Assembly (NCBI GenBank): GCA_021442155.1
Contig: CM038229.1
Span: forward strand, 72,684,443 to 72,748,442
DNA length: 64,000 nucleotides
From: Cymbidium sinense
Lineage: Eukaryota > Streptophyta > Magnoliopsida > Asparagales > Orchidaceae
Reading direction: 5' to 3'
In this document: positions 1 through 11,156 of the stretch, piece after piece
How the letters are laid out: the number at the start of each line of letters is the position of its first letter
Position numbering within the stretch: position 1 is the stretch's first letter
Translations under genes and position numbers: made by a program
The notes under the pieces: generated by a model
What the model was told of the DNA's origin: nothing
What the model saw: the letters and a program-made list of their open reading frames with translations, nothing else
Databases searched by the model: none

Positions 1-310
1 GATTCAAGTTAAAGAATGATGAATTTCATAAATTCTAAATTTTAAAACTCCACATGCTAGTACTATGAACTACACATTAAGAGACCTAATGACTAGCCTT
101 AATTAGAAGTTCTCTCTCAGCATTGGGAGGGGTAATTAACTATAGGTGCTTACGCTCATAGGAAACCTGGAACCAGATCTAAAGTCCTCACAAAATGAGG
201 GTGAAATCTCTAGGTAGTGTTTTATCTACTATAACATCTGCCTTCTGAAAATTTCATTGACATAAATCAAACTCTCTTCATTGAGAGGTCGGTGGTAAAG
301 TTTTGGTACC
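1..310 (+). repeat. Dispersed repeat R, copy 1 (partial, enters from left edge)
   Basis: This stretch is closely similar to 8,990-9,300 on the same strand and to the reverse complement of 28,665-28,925. Shared landmarks are the ACCAGATCTAAAGTCCTCAC block, the GTTCTCTCTCA block and the TCAAACTCTCTTCATTGAGA block. The left part of the repeat lies outside the window. No coding sequence is seen. It may be an LTR or a non-autonomous element; the sequence does not decide which. Confidence 0.8.
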
Positions 311-639
311 TACAAATATTTGAAGACTCTGCTAGAGACAGGTTTCTCTTTCTATCTTTAGGTAATCGAAAATGAGTTATAGTAATAATAGAGCAAAATA
401 AAAATAAAAATTTAAAATTAATTATCAATGAAATTAAATTTAAATTAATCATATTCTTATGATTAAACTATTTGTTCTCTAAATCGATAAATTTTCAGAA
501 CACCATTCATCATGCAGCTAGGTCGAGAAGCCAACATCGGTCTAGCTAATGCTATAATCAATACTGGAGATACTGGAGCTACCATCCAAATTGGTAGTGT
601 AAACTTCCCAGCTATCGCCACTGTAAATAATCCTTTACC
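311..639. other. AT-rich stretch without recognisable gene
   Basis: Short open stretches occur on both strands, but none has recognisable protein motifs. The segment at 481-640 is less AT-rich and reads as a short open stretch without a recognisable domain. I see nothing that can be named. Confidence 0.5.
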
Positions 640-1570
640 TGGAGCCTCTTATTTTAGAGGAAAATTAAGTAGAAGGCAATAGAGAAAGAAGGAATGCTGA
701 GTTGCGAGCTCATCGGCTCTCACATGGGCCATCTGTTACACAACCAACCTTACAACTAAAAGCGAGTATTCCTACCTGAAATAAATTTGAAATTTTGAAA
801 TGGGTGAAAAAGAATAGCTCTACTGGTGATGTTAAGCAATTTTTTTGGGCTCAACAATTGTCAGCTCCAACCCTTCAGAGGAAATAACCTGAAACTCTAT
901 ATGCTCGAGTACATAGAGTCCTAAAGGTTATAAAAAAATATTATGAATAAAATATATGAAAGGCCAATTACCAGAGAAGCTGAGAGTGCTCAACTACAGA
1001 AGCTACCATCAATGGTAGTAGGAGCACAAGACCGTCCTAAGTAATTCCTGCACGGTGAATATCGGGGCGTGACACTTGAACTGCATGTTCAGAAATCCAC
1101 CGCTGAAAGGTCCCAAAAAAATGAAAAATAAATATAGAGGCCAAAGCCTCGAGAAGAAGTATTGATATAGAAGCTTCTTCATTTGGAAGCAAGCTGACCC
1201 AGAGACAACGGAGAAAGAGAAATGCTAAACTGTGTGCTCAACAGCCATTGTTCAAGCAAAAAAGTGTACAACTAGTTATGGAACCAAAAGTGAGTGTTCC
1301 AACCCATAAAAGGTTTGACAACTTAAGATGGGTAAAGTAGAACAACTCTACTGGTCAAATTAAATAGTCCTTCTAAACCCGACAGCGTTAGGTTCTAGCT
1401 CCTTCAAAGAGACCTCTTTCTACAACCCTGACAAGATGTCAACCAATTTAAGTCCCGCACAGTGAGCATCGAGGCGTGACACTTGGACCATAGGTCCAAG
1501 AATCTGCCGTCGAAAGGTCCCAGCAAAAAGGTAAGAAAATTTGAAGGCTAAAGCCTCGAAATGAAGCTAC
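640..1570 (+). repeat. Diverged tandem duplication (two copies of about 0.4-0.5 kb)
   Basis: Two successive blocks share the same order of landmarks. GAGAAAGAAGGAATGCTGA near 680 matches GAGAAAGAGAAATGCTAAA near 1,210. CTCTACTGGTGATG near 817 matches CTCTACTGGTCAAA near 1,345. TCCTGCACGGTGAATATCGG near 1,047 matches GTCCCGCACAGTGAGCATCG near 1,453, followed in both by GGCGTGACACTTG. The first copy carries roughly 120 extra bases (about 905-1,040). No open frame spans the copies. This looks like repeat-derived, non-coding DNA. Confidence 0.65.
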
Positions 1571-1975
1571 CTTAAAGAAAGAAAATGACGTGACATCTGG
1601 ATTGTACTCCCACAAAATCCACTCTTTATGCATTAACTATTTGGAGTTGAAGCAATCTTGCCACTCAAAGTTGAACAACCTTCGCTCTGAGTAGCCATTC
1701 AACACGATCTTACCCAAGATTAGAATGCTCATCTATGAATGGAATAGCTTGATGTGCTTGATGAAGTTAGGCTCCAACTCAGTAAAATCTAGAAGTTTAC
1801 TAAGCGAGGATGTCCAAAGCTTTCGATCATATGGTGAATCCATCTAGCTTTTCAAGAAGGAGAATTGGTCTTAGTGCTGAGAATACCAATTATTCCTCAC
1901 CTTCTTTACATGTGCAGGTTTTTCTTAGAAATTCTCTTATAATGCAAGAATGCATTTTTGAAATGAAGAAAAAAT
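1571..1975. other. Intergenic, no gene seen
   Basis: Mixed-composition DNA between two repeat blocks. The only open stretches are short and unrecognisable. Confidence 0.4.
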
Positions 1976-4950
1976 CTCCCTGTCATACAGGGAGCATTTT
2001 TAAATTTTATAGCAAAAATGTTAGGCTCTCCCTGTGAAACAGGCGACCTTTCTGTTATTTTTGGGTTAGCATCACGCATAAGGCCGAGATCCCCATATAC
2101 CTATTCAAATTATGTATTCGAAGTTCACAAGTCTCAAAGTCTTACTAACCAAAAAGAGAAATTTTCAAGTCTGCAAACTACAAAAAATCAAGTTGGAAAT
2201 ACATCTTCCATCCATACATCAAATCTAGGGCTTGAGTGGGTACGTAAGGTCGGACTCAATACGCCCAAATATAGCCGAGTTGATGGCAGATCTGCTTGCT
2301 CAACATGTCACAAAGGCCATAGTAAGAGATCCCCCACCTCGTTAGCCTGATGATAAAATCCTCTATCAATTTCTCAAGTCCAAGACTCAAGTGGGTGCAT
2401 AAGGTCAGACTCAACACACCCAAATATGGCCAATCATTGATAGGTTCGCTTACTCAACAAGCCACTAAGAGCGCGGTAAGAAATCCTCCTACTTCATTAG
2501 TTCAAAGATAAGAGCATCCAAAAATCTCCTAATCCTCCCAACTTGGTGAATTCAAGTGGTCCAAACTGGGAGATCATCCTTAATGGTCGTAAAGTCATTT
2601 TTCAAAATCTAACAAAAAGATCCTCACTCGAGAAGGCACTAAGCCGAGTTTAGTATCAATATTAAATGAGAAATGTCAACTCCTTCAACAATTATTAAAG
2701 AAGAAAATAAAGACCAAAGGAAACTCTTCTTTAGCAAGTCCAAAAAGGATTGAAGAAGTCATCCCATTGTTTGTACAAAGCCAAAGGCTGAACTAAGGGA
2801 GTCATGTCATCAAAATATCTGTTACGTGCAAAGCATAGGACTGATGACTCTTCGCCATTGACTCAACACAAGCTCTGAGGTCTAGGTTACTGACAGACAT
2901 CCTTCTATAAGCCCACGAAAGCAAAAAGTTAGTGTAGAAGGTAATTTCGTATCACCTGACAAGTTTTCAAGATAATTTAGGACTTTACTCCATCAAATTC
3001 GTCAAGGCACAAAGCAAAGATAGAAGGAAATATAAGACATGAATCTCTGAGATGGAGTCTTCAATAAGTCCATCAAAGCATAAAGCATAGGACTAAAGAT
3101 ATTTTCATCTTTCTAACAAGGCATCAACTCCATCAAGTCCACTAAGGAACGAAGCCAAGACAGGAGGAAAATAAGAATTTCAAATTTAAAAATTGAATCT
3201 TTTCATTAAAGCACAAAGCATGGGACTGAAGACATTCTCATCTCAACAACAAATCATCAACTACATTAAGTCCACCAAGGCACAAAGCCAGGATAGGAGA
3301 AAGATACAAATTTTAAACTCTAAAGAGAATGTCTTCCAAAAAGTCTAAAAACATAAAGTATAAGACCAAAGACATTCCAAATTCTCTCAATAGTTACTAT
3401 GAAAGCCCCATGTTAGACATTGGGCATTTTTATATATTTATCTAAGTCAACATTGTGTTTTAAGCTGAGATCCTTATGTAGATACATATTATGATTGAAA
3501 TACATATCATGTATATTTTATCGTAAAGGAAATCAAACCTTGTAATATATTTCTAAACTAATCTACAATCCCCCTGTTAGGCAAGAGCCATTTTTTAATG
3601 ATCAAGGTTGTTCAACCCTTTCCTGTAAAATAGGAGGTCTTTTTGCATATATTCAGGTTAACATCGAGCTTTATGCTGAGATCCAGGAATATATCTATAA
3701 CGGTTATGGTCAAAGTTGCAAACTCTTGCAATAACAAAAATAATCTATTTATACACATGAAAAGATAGCCTTAAATATCATTATCTCCCAGATTTGTCAA
3801 ATTCTGAAGATCAAGTTAGAAGAACTCTTAGTTTTGGAAGCTTTAATCAACTAAGTTGGAAAAATATCAACCTCTATATATTCAAGTCTAGGACACAGAT
3901 GGGTTCAAAAGGTCAAACTTAATAAGCCCATAAATGGCTGAGTTATTGATGCTCTCCTCACTCAACAAGCCATAAGAAAATGCCTTAGTAAAGGAGACCC
4001 CATTCATTAGCCTGATGACCAAGTCACCAATCCATCACAGCTTAAGTCGAAGACCCGAGTAGATTTTAAAGGTCAGACTCAACAAGCCCACAAATGGTTG
4101 AGTCACTGATGCTCTCCTCACTCATCAAGCCATAAAAAAGGCTACAGTGAAAGAGCCCCTGCTCGTTAATACAATGATGGTAGTTGTTCAATCCCAAATA
4201 AAATCCAGCTTAATGATTACAAGCAACCATAATATAATAGATCTTTCTACTTGATCGATGGATCAACACAATCTGAAGAAACTCTCAATCCAAAGTTATC
4301 TCAAATCAATCTCAATATTGCCTACGAGGTGATATCCCAAACTATTTTTAATGATCTAATCAAGCAAAGAGCACAAATCAAAGCCAATTCCCTCATCAAG
4401 TCCTCCAAAGTAGAAAGCACAGGAGTAAGGAAGCTTTTCCATAATTCAGTCAAAGGCAATGGCCGAACTAAAGAAATTATGTGGTTATTCAGTCTATTAA
4501 AGCACACATTACTAGACTAATAACTTAATATTGATCTAATATAAGCCGAAAGGCTAGGTCATATGTATACATCCTTCAATAAATCTATCAATGTAGCAAG
4601 TTCAGGACTGAGGGCATACATACACTTCCTGACAAGTCAATATAGACAAATCAGGTCAATCCTTCATCAAGTCCATCAAGCTTAAAGCTAGGACAAAAGG
4701 AATTTCAAATCTTAAAGCAAACAAATCAATTCCTCCATCAAATTTGATTAAGCATGAAGCTAGGCTCGGAGGAAATCCAAATCTACAAAGACACAAAAGC
4801 AAAAGATCTACAATGAACCCATCAAAGTAGAGAGTAGATGGTGGAAGACGATCTTCAACGAACCCATTGAAGCTGAAGTAATTCAAGATTCATGGCTAAC
4901 TCAAAGAGACAACTAGTTTTCAACAAATATGACTCTCTCCATGCATGGGT
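1976..4950. repeat. Diverged multi-level tandem repeat region, probably decayed LTR material
   Basis: A segment with a small hairpin, then a phrase like GCTGAGATCC, recurs at about 1,976-2,100, 3,402-3,480 and 3,565-3,700. A second unit of about 130-170 bp, with landmarks CAGACTCAACA.GCCCA and CTCACTCAACAAGCCA, recurs near 2,215, 2,380, 3,885 and 4,045. A third short motif (CATCAAGTCCACCAAGGCAC and AAAGC variants) recurs from about 2,740 to 3,340 and again from 4,380 to 4,820. No coding domain is visible. Nested periodicities with no gene suggest old LTR or satellite-like DNA. Confidence 0.6.
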
Positions 4951-5559
4951 CACACTTTTTAGGGGGCATTTATTGACCTCCATACATGCGCCATAAGTGG
5001 AGTCGAGCTCACAAGATAAAGTCGACGTACTTCGGATGCAACGGTGCGTAAATCAAAGCTGAAATATACTTGACATCATCAAAACTAGTTGAAATGACCT
5101 CTGATTGATGAACGGACTTCTCCACCATATTCAAAACATTGAAATTGATCAGAATATATATATTGCACAATTCTATGATCAACCGATCAAGAAGTAAATT
5201 CATCGACGTGCCTACATGCATATTGAGATCGGGAGGCTGCGACGATGCTCAAATGACCTCCGTTCACAAAATTAATTATATCGTTAGCCTCAAAATATTA
5301 AAAACCTATCAAATGAGACTGTTCATGCTCAATTCAGGCAAGTCTATGAGAATGTTGAGCGATCGAAAGCGATAATGCATATTTTTTAACTGAAATCGAC
5401 CGATTTGGCCTCGACTTGAACTAAACGACCTTTGATCTTGAAACAGACTATACCATTATGCATTCGGGATATTGGAATAACTTAAAATTAACATATATAT
5501 TAACTATATAATAGCATCATCACTAAAATCAAATTTTGGGTTTATTTTCACTCAAATAA
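4951..5559. other. Intergenic, no gene seen
   Basis: Contains a few repeated phrases such as AAATGACCTC near 5,093 and 5,252. No open frame with a recognisable domain was found. Confidence 0.4.
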
Positions 5560-5833
5560 GCATATGCCCTATAAGTACCTATCAATGCCTAACCGTAAGG
5601 GGACTCCACTATTCACAATGCTCAATTCCAAAATCGAGCGCCTCAAGCCTCCTTCCTCCTTCCCACTTGGTCGAACAAGCTATGATTCCCATTCTTCCTC
5701 CCTGCTCCCAGCCGAACGCACAAACTCCCTCTCCCATTCACTCATCCTCTCTCTCTCTCTCTCTCTCTCATCATCTCCCTTCATTTGATGATCCCTTCAG
5801 CTTCTAAGGTAGAATCATACCTACTTGTGGAAG
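5560..5833 (+). other. 5' UTR-like leader of the H2A.Z pseudogene
   Basis: Pyrimidine-rich sequence directly upstream of the H2A.Z start codon, including a CT dinucleotide run at about 5,749-5,769. It resembles the leader of a plant housekeeping gene, carried along if the copy derives from a spliced transcript. The upstream border is not defined by the sequence. Confidence 0.4.
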
Positions 5834-6238
5834 ATGGCAGGTAAAGGCGAGAAGGGACTCATTGCTGCTAAAATGACAGCAGTGTCCAAGGAAAAGGATA
5901 AAAAGAAGCAAGTTTCACACTCTTCTTGTGCTGAACTCCAATTTCGAGTTGGTCAGATTCACTGCCAACTGAAATCAAGAATCGTAGCTAATGGCTGTGT
6001 TAGTGCAACGGCTGTAGTGTACTCTGTAGCCATCCTCGAATACCTTACTACTGACATTTTTGAGATATCTGAGAATGCCAGTAAGGACTTCAAGGTGAAG
6101 TGAATCACCCCTTGTCACCTGCAACTAGCAATTCGGGGTGATGAAGAACTGGATACTCTCATCAAGGGAACCATTGCAGTTGGTGGTGTCATTCCCCACA
6201 TTCACAAGTCTCTTATCAACAAGTCCACCAAGGAATGA
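5834..6238 (+). pseudogene. Histone H2A.Z processed pseudogene, full length, one nonsense codon
   Basis: Translation from the ATG at 5834 gives a 134-codon frame ending at a TGA at 6236-6238, the usual plant H2A.Z length. Recognisable blocks are the N-terminus MAGKG.KGL, the core AILEYLT, and the C-terminus [20 protein letters not shown] then [18 protein letters not shown]; the last block is the H2A.Z-type tail. The frame has no intron and no frameshift, but TGA at 6101-6103 (codon 90) interrupts it. Plant H2A.Z genes normally contain introns (established knowledge), so this is inferred to be retrocopied. H2A.Z replaces H2A in nucleosomes; this copy would lack the docking domain and C-terminal tail. 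Seven positions that are arginine in typical H2A.Z read His, Cys, Gln, Cys, Cys, stop and Cys. All fit single CpG transitions, which points to methylation-driven decay. Confidence 0.93.
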
Positions 6239-6434
6239 ATATGATTTCATGTGTTTTTCTTCTCAAATGTTTTGCTGCATGTTTCATGTGCTCTTTAAAA
6301 TTGATTGAAAGAGTCATGTTATATGTATCCTGACTTGTTAGGTCTTGGTTAAGTGTACTTCGTTCCCCTCTTTTTTGGACTCTTTGTTAGTTTCTTGTAT
6401 TAGAAGTAGAAAGGATGTGGGTTCATAAAAAAAA
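6239..6434 (+). other. 3' UTR-like tail of the H2A.Z pseudogene with A-run
   Basis: T-rich sequence follows the natural stop and resembles a plant 3' UTR. It runs into an A8 tract at about 6,427-6,434, which could be the remnant of a poly(A) tail. No clear target-site duplication was found by eye, so the right border is tentative. Confidence 0.4.
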
Positions 6435-6548
6435 GAGGGGTAAAGCGATGATAAAAGTGAGGGTGTAGTAGAGCAGTTTCATTTGTGTCCTATCATCTCG
6501 GCTTAATGTATATGTAAAAGCAAAATTATGATGAATGTTGTATTCTTA

Positions 6549-7530
6549 AGTACTCGTGCATGCTGCTTTAGCTAAATGCAGCGAGGAAATCTACTGAACC
6601 TAAATACTCGTGCATGCTGCTTTAGCATGTTGAGAAAATCAGGATGCTTTTTATACATATTTGAAGGCTTATGCGACGCTTTTCATTACAGTGGTAGGTG
6701 CAAAAAAATCACTCGACCGTGGTGTCGCAAGACACCTATCATGCATGCTTTTCATAAGCGTGGTGGGAAGGTCTCAGTACTCCCAAAGTAGCCCCCTACA
6801 CGGGGATGACGCCAAGAGGCTGCCGAATTTTATTTTAAATGTCTTTTTACGTAGGTATTGAAGGCATATACATGCTTTCTTAAGCGTGGTGGATTTGGAA
6901 TACCTCTTAAGCCGTGGTGTTGCAAGACACCTACCATGCACACTTCTCAAAAGCATGGTGGGAAGGCTATAATACTCCCGATGCATCCCCCTACACGGGG
7001 ATGGTGTCGAGAGACTGCCGAATTTCATTTCAAATTCCTGTACATATGCTTGCCTAGCATATTAAATTTATGTACTTACTGTTTCAATGCAATTGCAAAT
7101 ATTTGTTAGATATAAGTACTCATGCATGTTGTTTCACCATGTCGAGGAAATCATAATAATTTTTATATAGGTTGGAAGGCCTATGCGACACTTTTCATAA
7201 GCCCGGTAGGTGCAAGAAAATTGCTCGACCGTGGTGTCGCAAGACACCTACCATGCACGCTTTCCATAAGCATGGTGGGAAGGCTTCAGTACTCTCGAAG
7301 TAGCCCCCTATGAGGGGATGATATCGGGAGGCTACCAAATTTCATTTCAAACATAGATATTGAAGGCCTATGCATGCTTTCTTAAGCGTGGTGGGTTTAG
7401 AAGACTCTTTAAGCCACAGTGTTGCAAGACACTGACTATGCATGCTTTCTTAAGTATGGTAGGAAGACTCTAGCACTCCTAAAGTAGTCCCCTATGTGGG
7501 GACGATGCCAGGAGGCTATCAAAATTTTAG
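6549..7530. repeat. Tandem repeat array (A-B-A'-B' order) with conserved hairpins
   Basis: Four diverged units of about 170-215 bp follow one another. The first and third begin with TACTCGTGCATG-like sequence and GGAAGGC.TATGCGACRCTTTTCAT; the second and fourth begin with TTGAAGGC.TATRCATGC. Each carries a 6-bp stem with loop GCAA: 6721-6736, 6916-6931, 7233-7248 and 7418-7433. Each also carries a CCCC-N5-GGGG stem about 60-75 bp later (for example 6793-6805). No unit has a conserved open reading frame. Identity is unknown; it may be a satellite seed or the inner part of an unclassified element. Confidence 0.75.
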
Positions 7531-8739
7531 CAAATAGAGATTGATAATTAATGAACAAATGAAATAGTTAAAGAATAATATTTGAAACTTAAACGAGCAA
7601 TAAGATCAATAATTGGACTAAGTCTAATATACTAAGCTATTGAGACAAGATTGGGCTTATAATTATCTGATTGACAATAGTCTATAGCAAACTAGAAGTC
7701 CATCCAATGCAAACAACTATTTGAATGAATAAGAAACACACTGTGCAATGAAACATTCAAAAGAATTGAAGTCGAATATGAACGAAGCCTACGACATACG
7801 CCATCGGATTAGCAACACATCATATAAGCGAACATAAGGCATTAATTAAGGCTTCAATTGAACACTTGCATGCATTATAAAGTATGATTAAAACTCAAAT
7901 TCAATACCTTAAAATTATGCAAGCATTCTTAAATATACCCACATGGGTCCCAACACTACACTGAATGCTTAAACTTAGTGTCTTAGGATGTTGCACGGGT
8001 TGCTTTCCGGTTTGGTCTTAGGACTAGGTCCAGGTTAAAAAAAACATAAAAATTCAATTATAATATTATAAGAATTTTAATTTAATAAATTTTGAGAAGC
8101 TAATTCTATCATATAATTACAAAAGATAAACTTATTGACACGACTTCTCAAGTCCAAGCTCCTAAGTGAAAGTCTCAAACCTGATCATCTACGCTCAAGC
8201 TAGAGTTGATAAGGTTTAGAGGATTATAAATTTTGAGAATTTAGAACCGATCCTCTTTAAAAAAAGGTAGAGTTGACATGGTCTATTAGCCAACAATAGT
8301 CATGTAATCAAAAGGCTATCACTACTAAGATTTAAATGATCAATCTTTATATATTCAAATTTAAATCAATTATAAAATGATCAAATATTCAAATTAAAAA
8401 AATAAATTAAATGAAATTAATTATTTAAATTTAAAGTAAAATCTATCCACCCATCTGCAACTGTTTATCGAGGATGACAATTTAAGAAAAATTTTGCTCA
8501 CAAAGAGTTAATGTCAAATCAAATACATAACTATTTTAACACTTAAATAATCTTAAGCCCGTAAAAATGTGGCCCGTGTCCTCTATCAGTATGGTTTTTC
8601 TGTAAAATGACACTACATAAATGGTGGTTATGACCAGAGCCCTTTGACCGGATGGCTTGTCGTAAAATGACACCACTAAATTACTATCACGATCACAGCC
8701 AGTATATTCCCCAACGGCTTTGCTCTTGGAGCTGTGAAC
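7531..8739. other. AT-rich intergenic, no gene seen
   Basis: No recognisable coding region. At 8,590-8,680 a short phrase (GTAAAATGACAC) occurs twice about 65 bp apart. This phrase lies just outside the part of repeat R shared with the other copies. Confidence 0.45.
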
Positions 8740-9300
8740 TATAGAATGTACTTGATTGGGCAAAAATCCCTCTATTAGCTAAGGTTGACTTAAGCTTGTC
8801 TACTTAGACAAACTCCACCCCAGGTCTACAAGGATTACTTGGACGACACAACCCATGACTGCTAACAAGGATCCTTGTGTTAGGTTGGGTCGACTACCTC
8901 TTCTGACTAAGTAGACTAGGATCGCGATAGCCCATGATGATGGAACCTTGGGATCTAGATCAAGCGCATCATCGTTCCCCAACCATCTACTTCAAGTTAA
9001 AGAATGATGAATTTCATAGATTCTAAATTTCAAAACTCCACATGCTGCTACTATACACTACGCATTAAGTGACCTAACAACTATCCTTAATCGAAAGTTC
9101 TCTCTCACCATTAGGAGGGATAATTAACTATAGGTGCTTGCGCTTATATGAAACCTGGAACCAGATCTAAAGTCCTCACAAAATGAGGAAAAAATCTCAG
9201 GGTAGTGTATTATCTACTATAACATCTGCCTTCTGAAAATTTCATTGATATAAATCAAACTCTCTTTATCGAGAGATCAGTGGCAAATTTTTAGATCCCA
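8740..9300 (+). repeat. Dispersed repeat R, copy 2
   Basis: Same-strand copy of the repeat at 1-310, and the reverse complement of 28,665-29,190. It contains the left half missing from copy 1, including TACTTGATTGGGC, TAGACAAACTCCACC and GGTTGGGTCGACTAC. It ends just upstream of the broken Copia pol at 9,400. It may be an LTR, but no TG...CA ends or target duplication could be fixed by eye. Confidence 0.8.
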
Positions 9301-9399
9301 CACTAGAGACATATGATGATGTGTCTTAAAGCTTTGAATGGATAAATGCTTCATAAGAATAAATTACTTGGGAAGTGGCAGCAAAGCCAAGAGGCGTGA

Positions 9400-10640
9400 A
9401 ACACATATTATAAATGGGTATATAAGATTAAAACTCAACCAGATGGATTGATTTGGAGATATAAAGCTCAATTGGTAGCATGAGGATTCTCTCAATGTTA
9501 TAGACTTGACTATGATGAGATATTTAATTCAGTAGAAAAAATCATTATCATACAACTTCTTCTATCATTTGTAGTTAATAAAGATCAAAAATTATGACAA
9601 ATGAAGTGAAGAATTCCTTCTTACATGGAGACTTAGATTGAGAGATTTAAATGATTCAACTGAGGAGAATTTGGAGTGAAACTCATTTTAATTATGTAAG
9701 TTCAAAAGGCACTCTATGGACTAAAGTAATATCTGAGGGAATGGTATGGTAATATCACTAAATTTCCAACATAAATTAGCTATTATATGGCACATGCTAA
9801 CTCTGATTTATTTATAAAAGGATAGAGCAGAAAAGTTAGCAATTATGCTAGTGTACGTAAATGACTTGATCATCATTGGAGATGATGAACGGGAAAATTG
9901 TAGAATAAGAGAAAAGTTCTTAGTGTGTTTTCAAATGATGGAGCTTGGAGAGCTCAAGCACTTCATTGCACTCAAAGTTGATTACACAAAAAGAAAGAAT
10001 GTTTTTTTTGTCAACAAATGTATGCAAAGGATGATTTGCAAATGTTTGGAATGCTCAGATGCAAGCTGGTCACAACACCCATGGACTCAAATGTTAAGCT
10101 TTGTGCTCATAAAGGGAAAGATTTATTGCTAGTTAGATGAAAGTTTGATTTATCTGACATTGACTTTACCTAGTATCTCACTTAGAAGCAATTTGACAAA
10201 TTATGAGATATGTTAAAAGTATAATTGACTTTAGTATTTTGTACAAGAATGGAATATATTGCAAATTAATTGGATATTATGATGTTGAATATGTAGAAGA
10301 TCATGAAACTCATCGATCAATCATTAGATATGCATTACAACTTAGCTCTAAGATTATTTCTTGGTGTAGCAAAAGGCAACCAACAATGTCACTATCAAAC
10401 ACAAAAGCATAATATAGAGCAGCAATGCAACAACTCAAAAAAGTGCATGGTTGATATAATTGATGAAAAACTAATAGCAACCAAGGCAGAAAGTCTAATA
10501 TTTATGCTAGGGCAACATACGTGGAGCTGCATTATTATTTCATTACAGAAAAGGTACTACAATGAGAGATAGAGATGTATCACATTAAGACAAATGATCA
10601 TTTGTTGACTTAATCACTGAAGGATTAAATATTGAAAATT
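9400..10640 (+). mobile_element. Copia-type pol remnant (reverse transcriptase and RNase H), several stops
   Basis: Translated pieces in order give the Ty1/copia reverse transcriptase: YKAQLVA then a stop then GFSQ, LDYDEIFNSVEK, FLHGDLD, and from 9,845 [13 protein letters not shown]. Then comes the RNase [35 protein letters not shown], and a terminal VELHYYFITEKVLQ...HIKTNDHL. Gag, protease and integrase are absent. Internal stops and frame changes make it non-functional. The catalytic YVDD box reads YVND (9854-9865), so the first of its two aspartates is also lost. It is followed by an LTR at 10,689. No 5' LTR of this element is evident; repeat R lies where it would be expected but does not resemble the 3' LTR. 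Confidence 0.9.
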
Positions 10641-10688
10641 TTGAAAACTATTGTCAGAAGCTAGGATGATGCCAAGAATTAAAGTTGG

Positions 10689-11156
10689 TGTTGAGGGAAA
10701 GTGCTAAAGAGTCAACCCCAGCCCAATATAATAAGCCCAAGCCTTAGACTAAGCCTAATTTCTTGAAACTTCTTAGAGTAAAAAGTTTCTTTAAGCTTCT
10801 TAGAGTTAAGAGTTTCTTGAAGCTCCTAAAGTAAAGAGCTTCATGAAGCTTCTTAGAGTGTAGATTTAATTAGAATATATTATAAGGATACACATATATA
10901 GTTAGGATTTCATTAGCACTACTGTAAATATGCCTCTCCCATGAAGCTTGATAGTGTAATAGAAGAGCAATAAAAAGAGTTCCTCAAAGAGGTCTCTAGT
11001 ATTACAGTTTTGTAGACTTTGTGAGTAGTGTGAGAGAATGCATGTCTCTTAATATTAAGTCTTGTAATCTTCTTTTTATAAGTTTGATGCAAGTTTTATT
11101 ATGCTTTTCAATAGTTTGATGTTCTTCATTACATGCATAATATTCAAATTTTTAAC
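10689..11156 (+). mobile_element. 3' LTR of the Copia remnant
   Basis: The sequence starts TGTTGAGGGAAAG about 50 bp after the RNase H end and closes ...TTTTTAACA, giving the TG...CA ends and short inverted termini typical of Copia LTRs. Length is about 468 bp, in the normal range. The right border is chosen from the TTAACA terminus; no second LTR is present to confirm it. Confidence 0.65.
10759..10865 (+). repeat. Four tandem copies of a 27-bp repeat inside the Copia LTR
   Basis: Copies lie at 10759-10785, 10786-10812, 10813-10838 and 10839-10865, with the core CTTCTTAGAGT. They fall in the 5' part of the LTR (U3), where short tandem repeats often act as promoter or enhancer modules. That role is inferred only. 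Confidence 0.8.

Noticed and set aside
5834..6238. Functional H2A.Z gene with stop codon readthrough or hidden intron
   Set aside because: No splice sites surround codon 90, and most conserved arginines are also lost, so a functional histone is unlikely.
300..8739. R copies 1 and 2 as the two LTRs of one element
   Set aside because: The interior holds an H2A.Z pseudogene and unrelated tandem repeats, with no gag or pol domain. Orientation alone is not enough.
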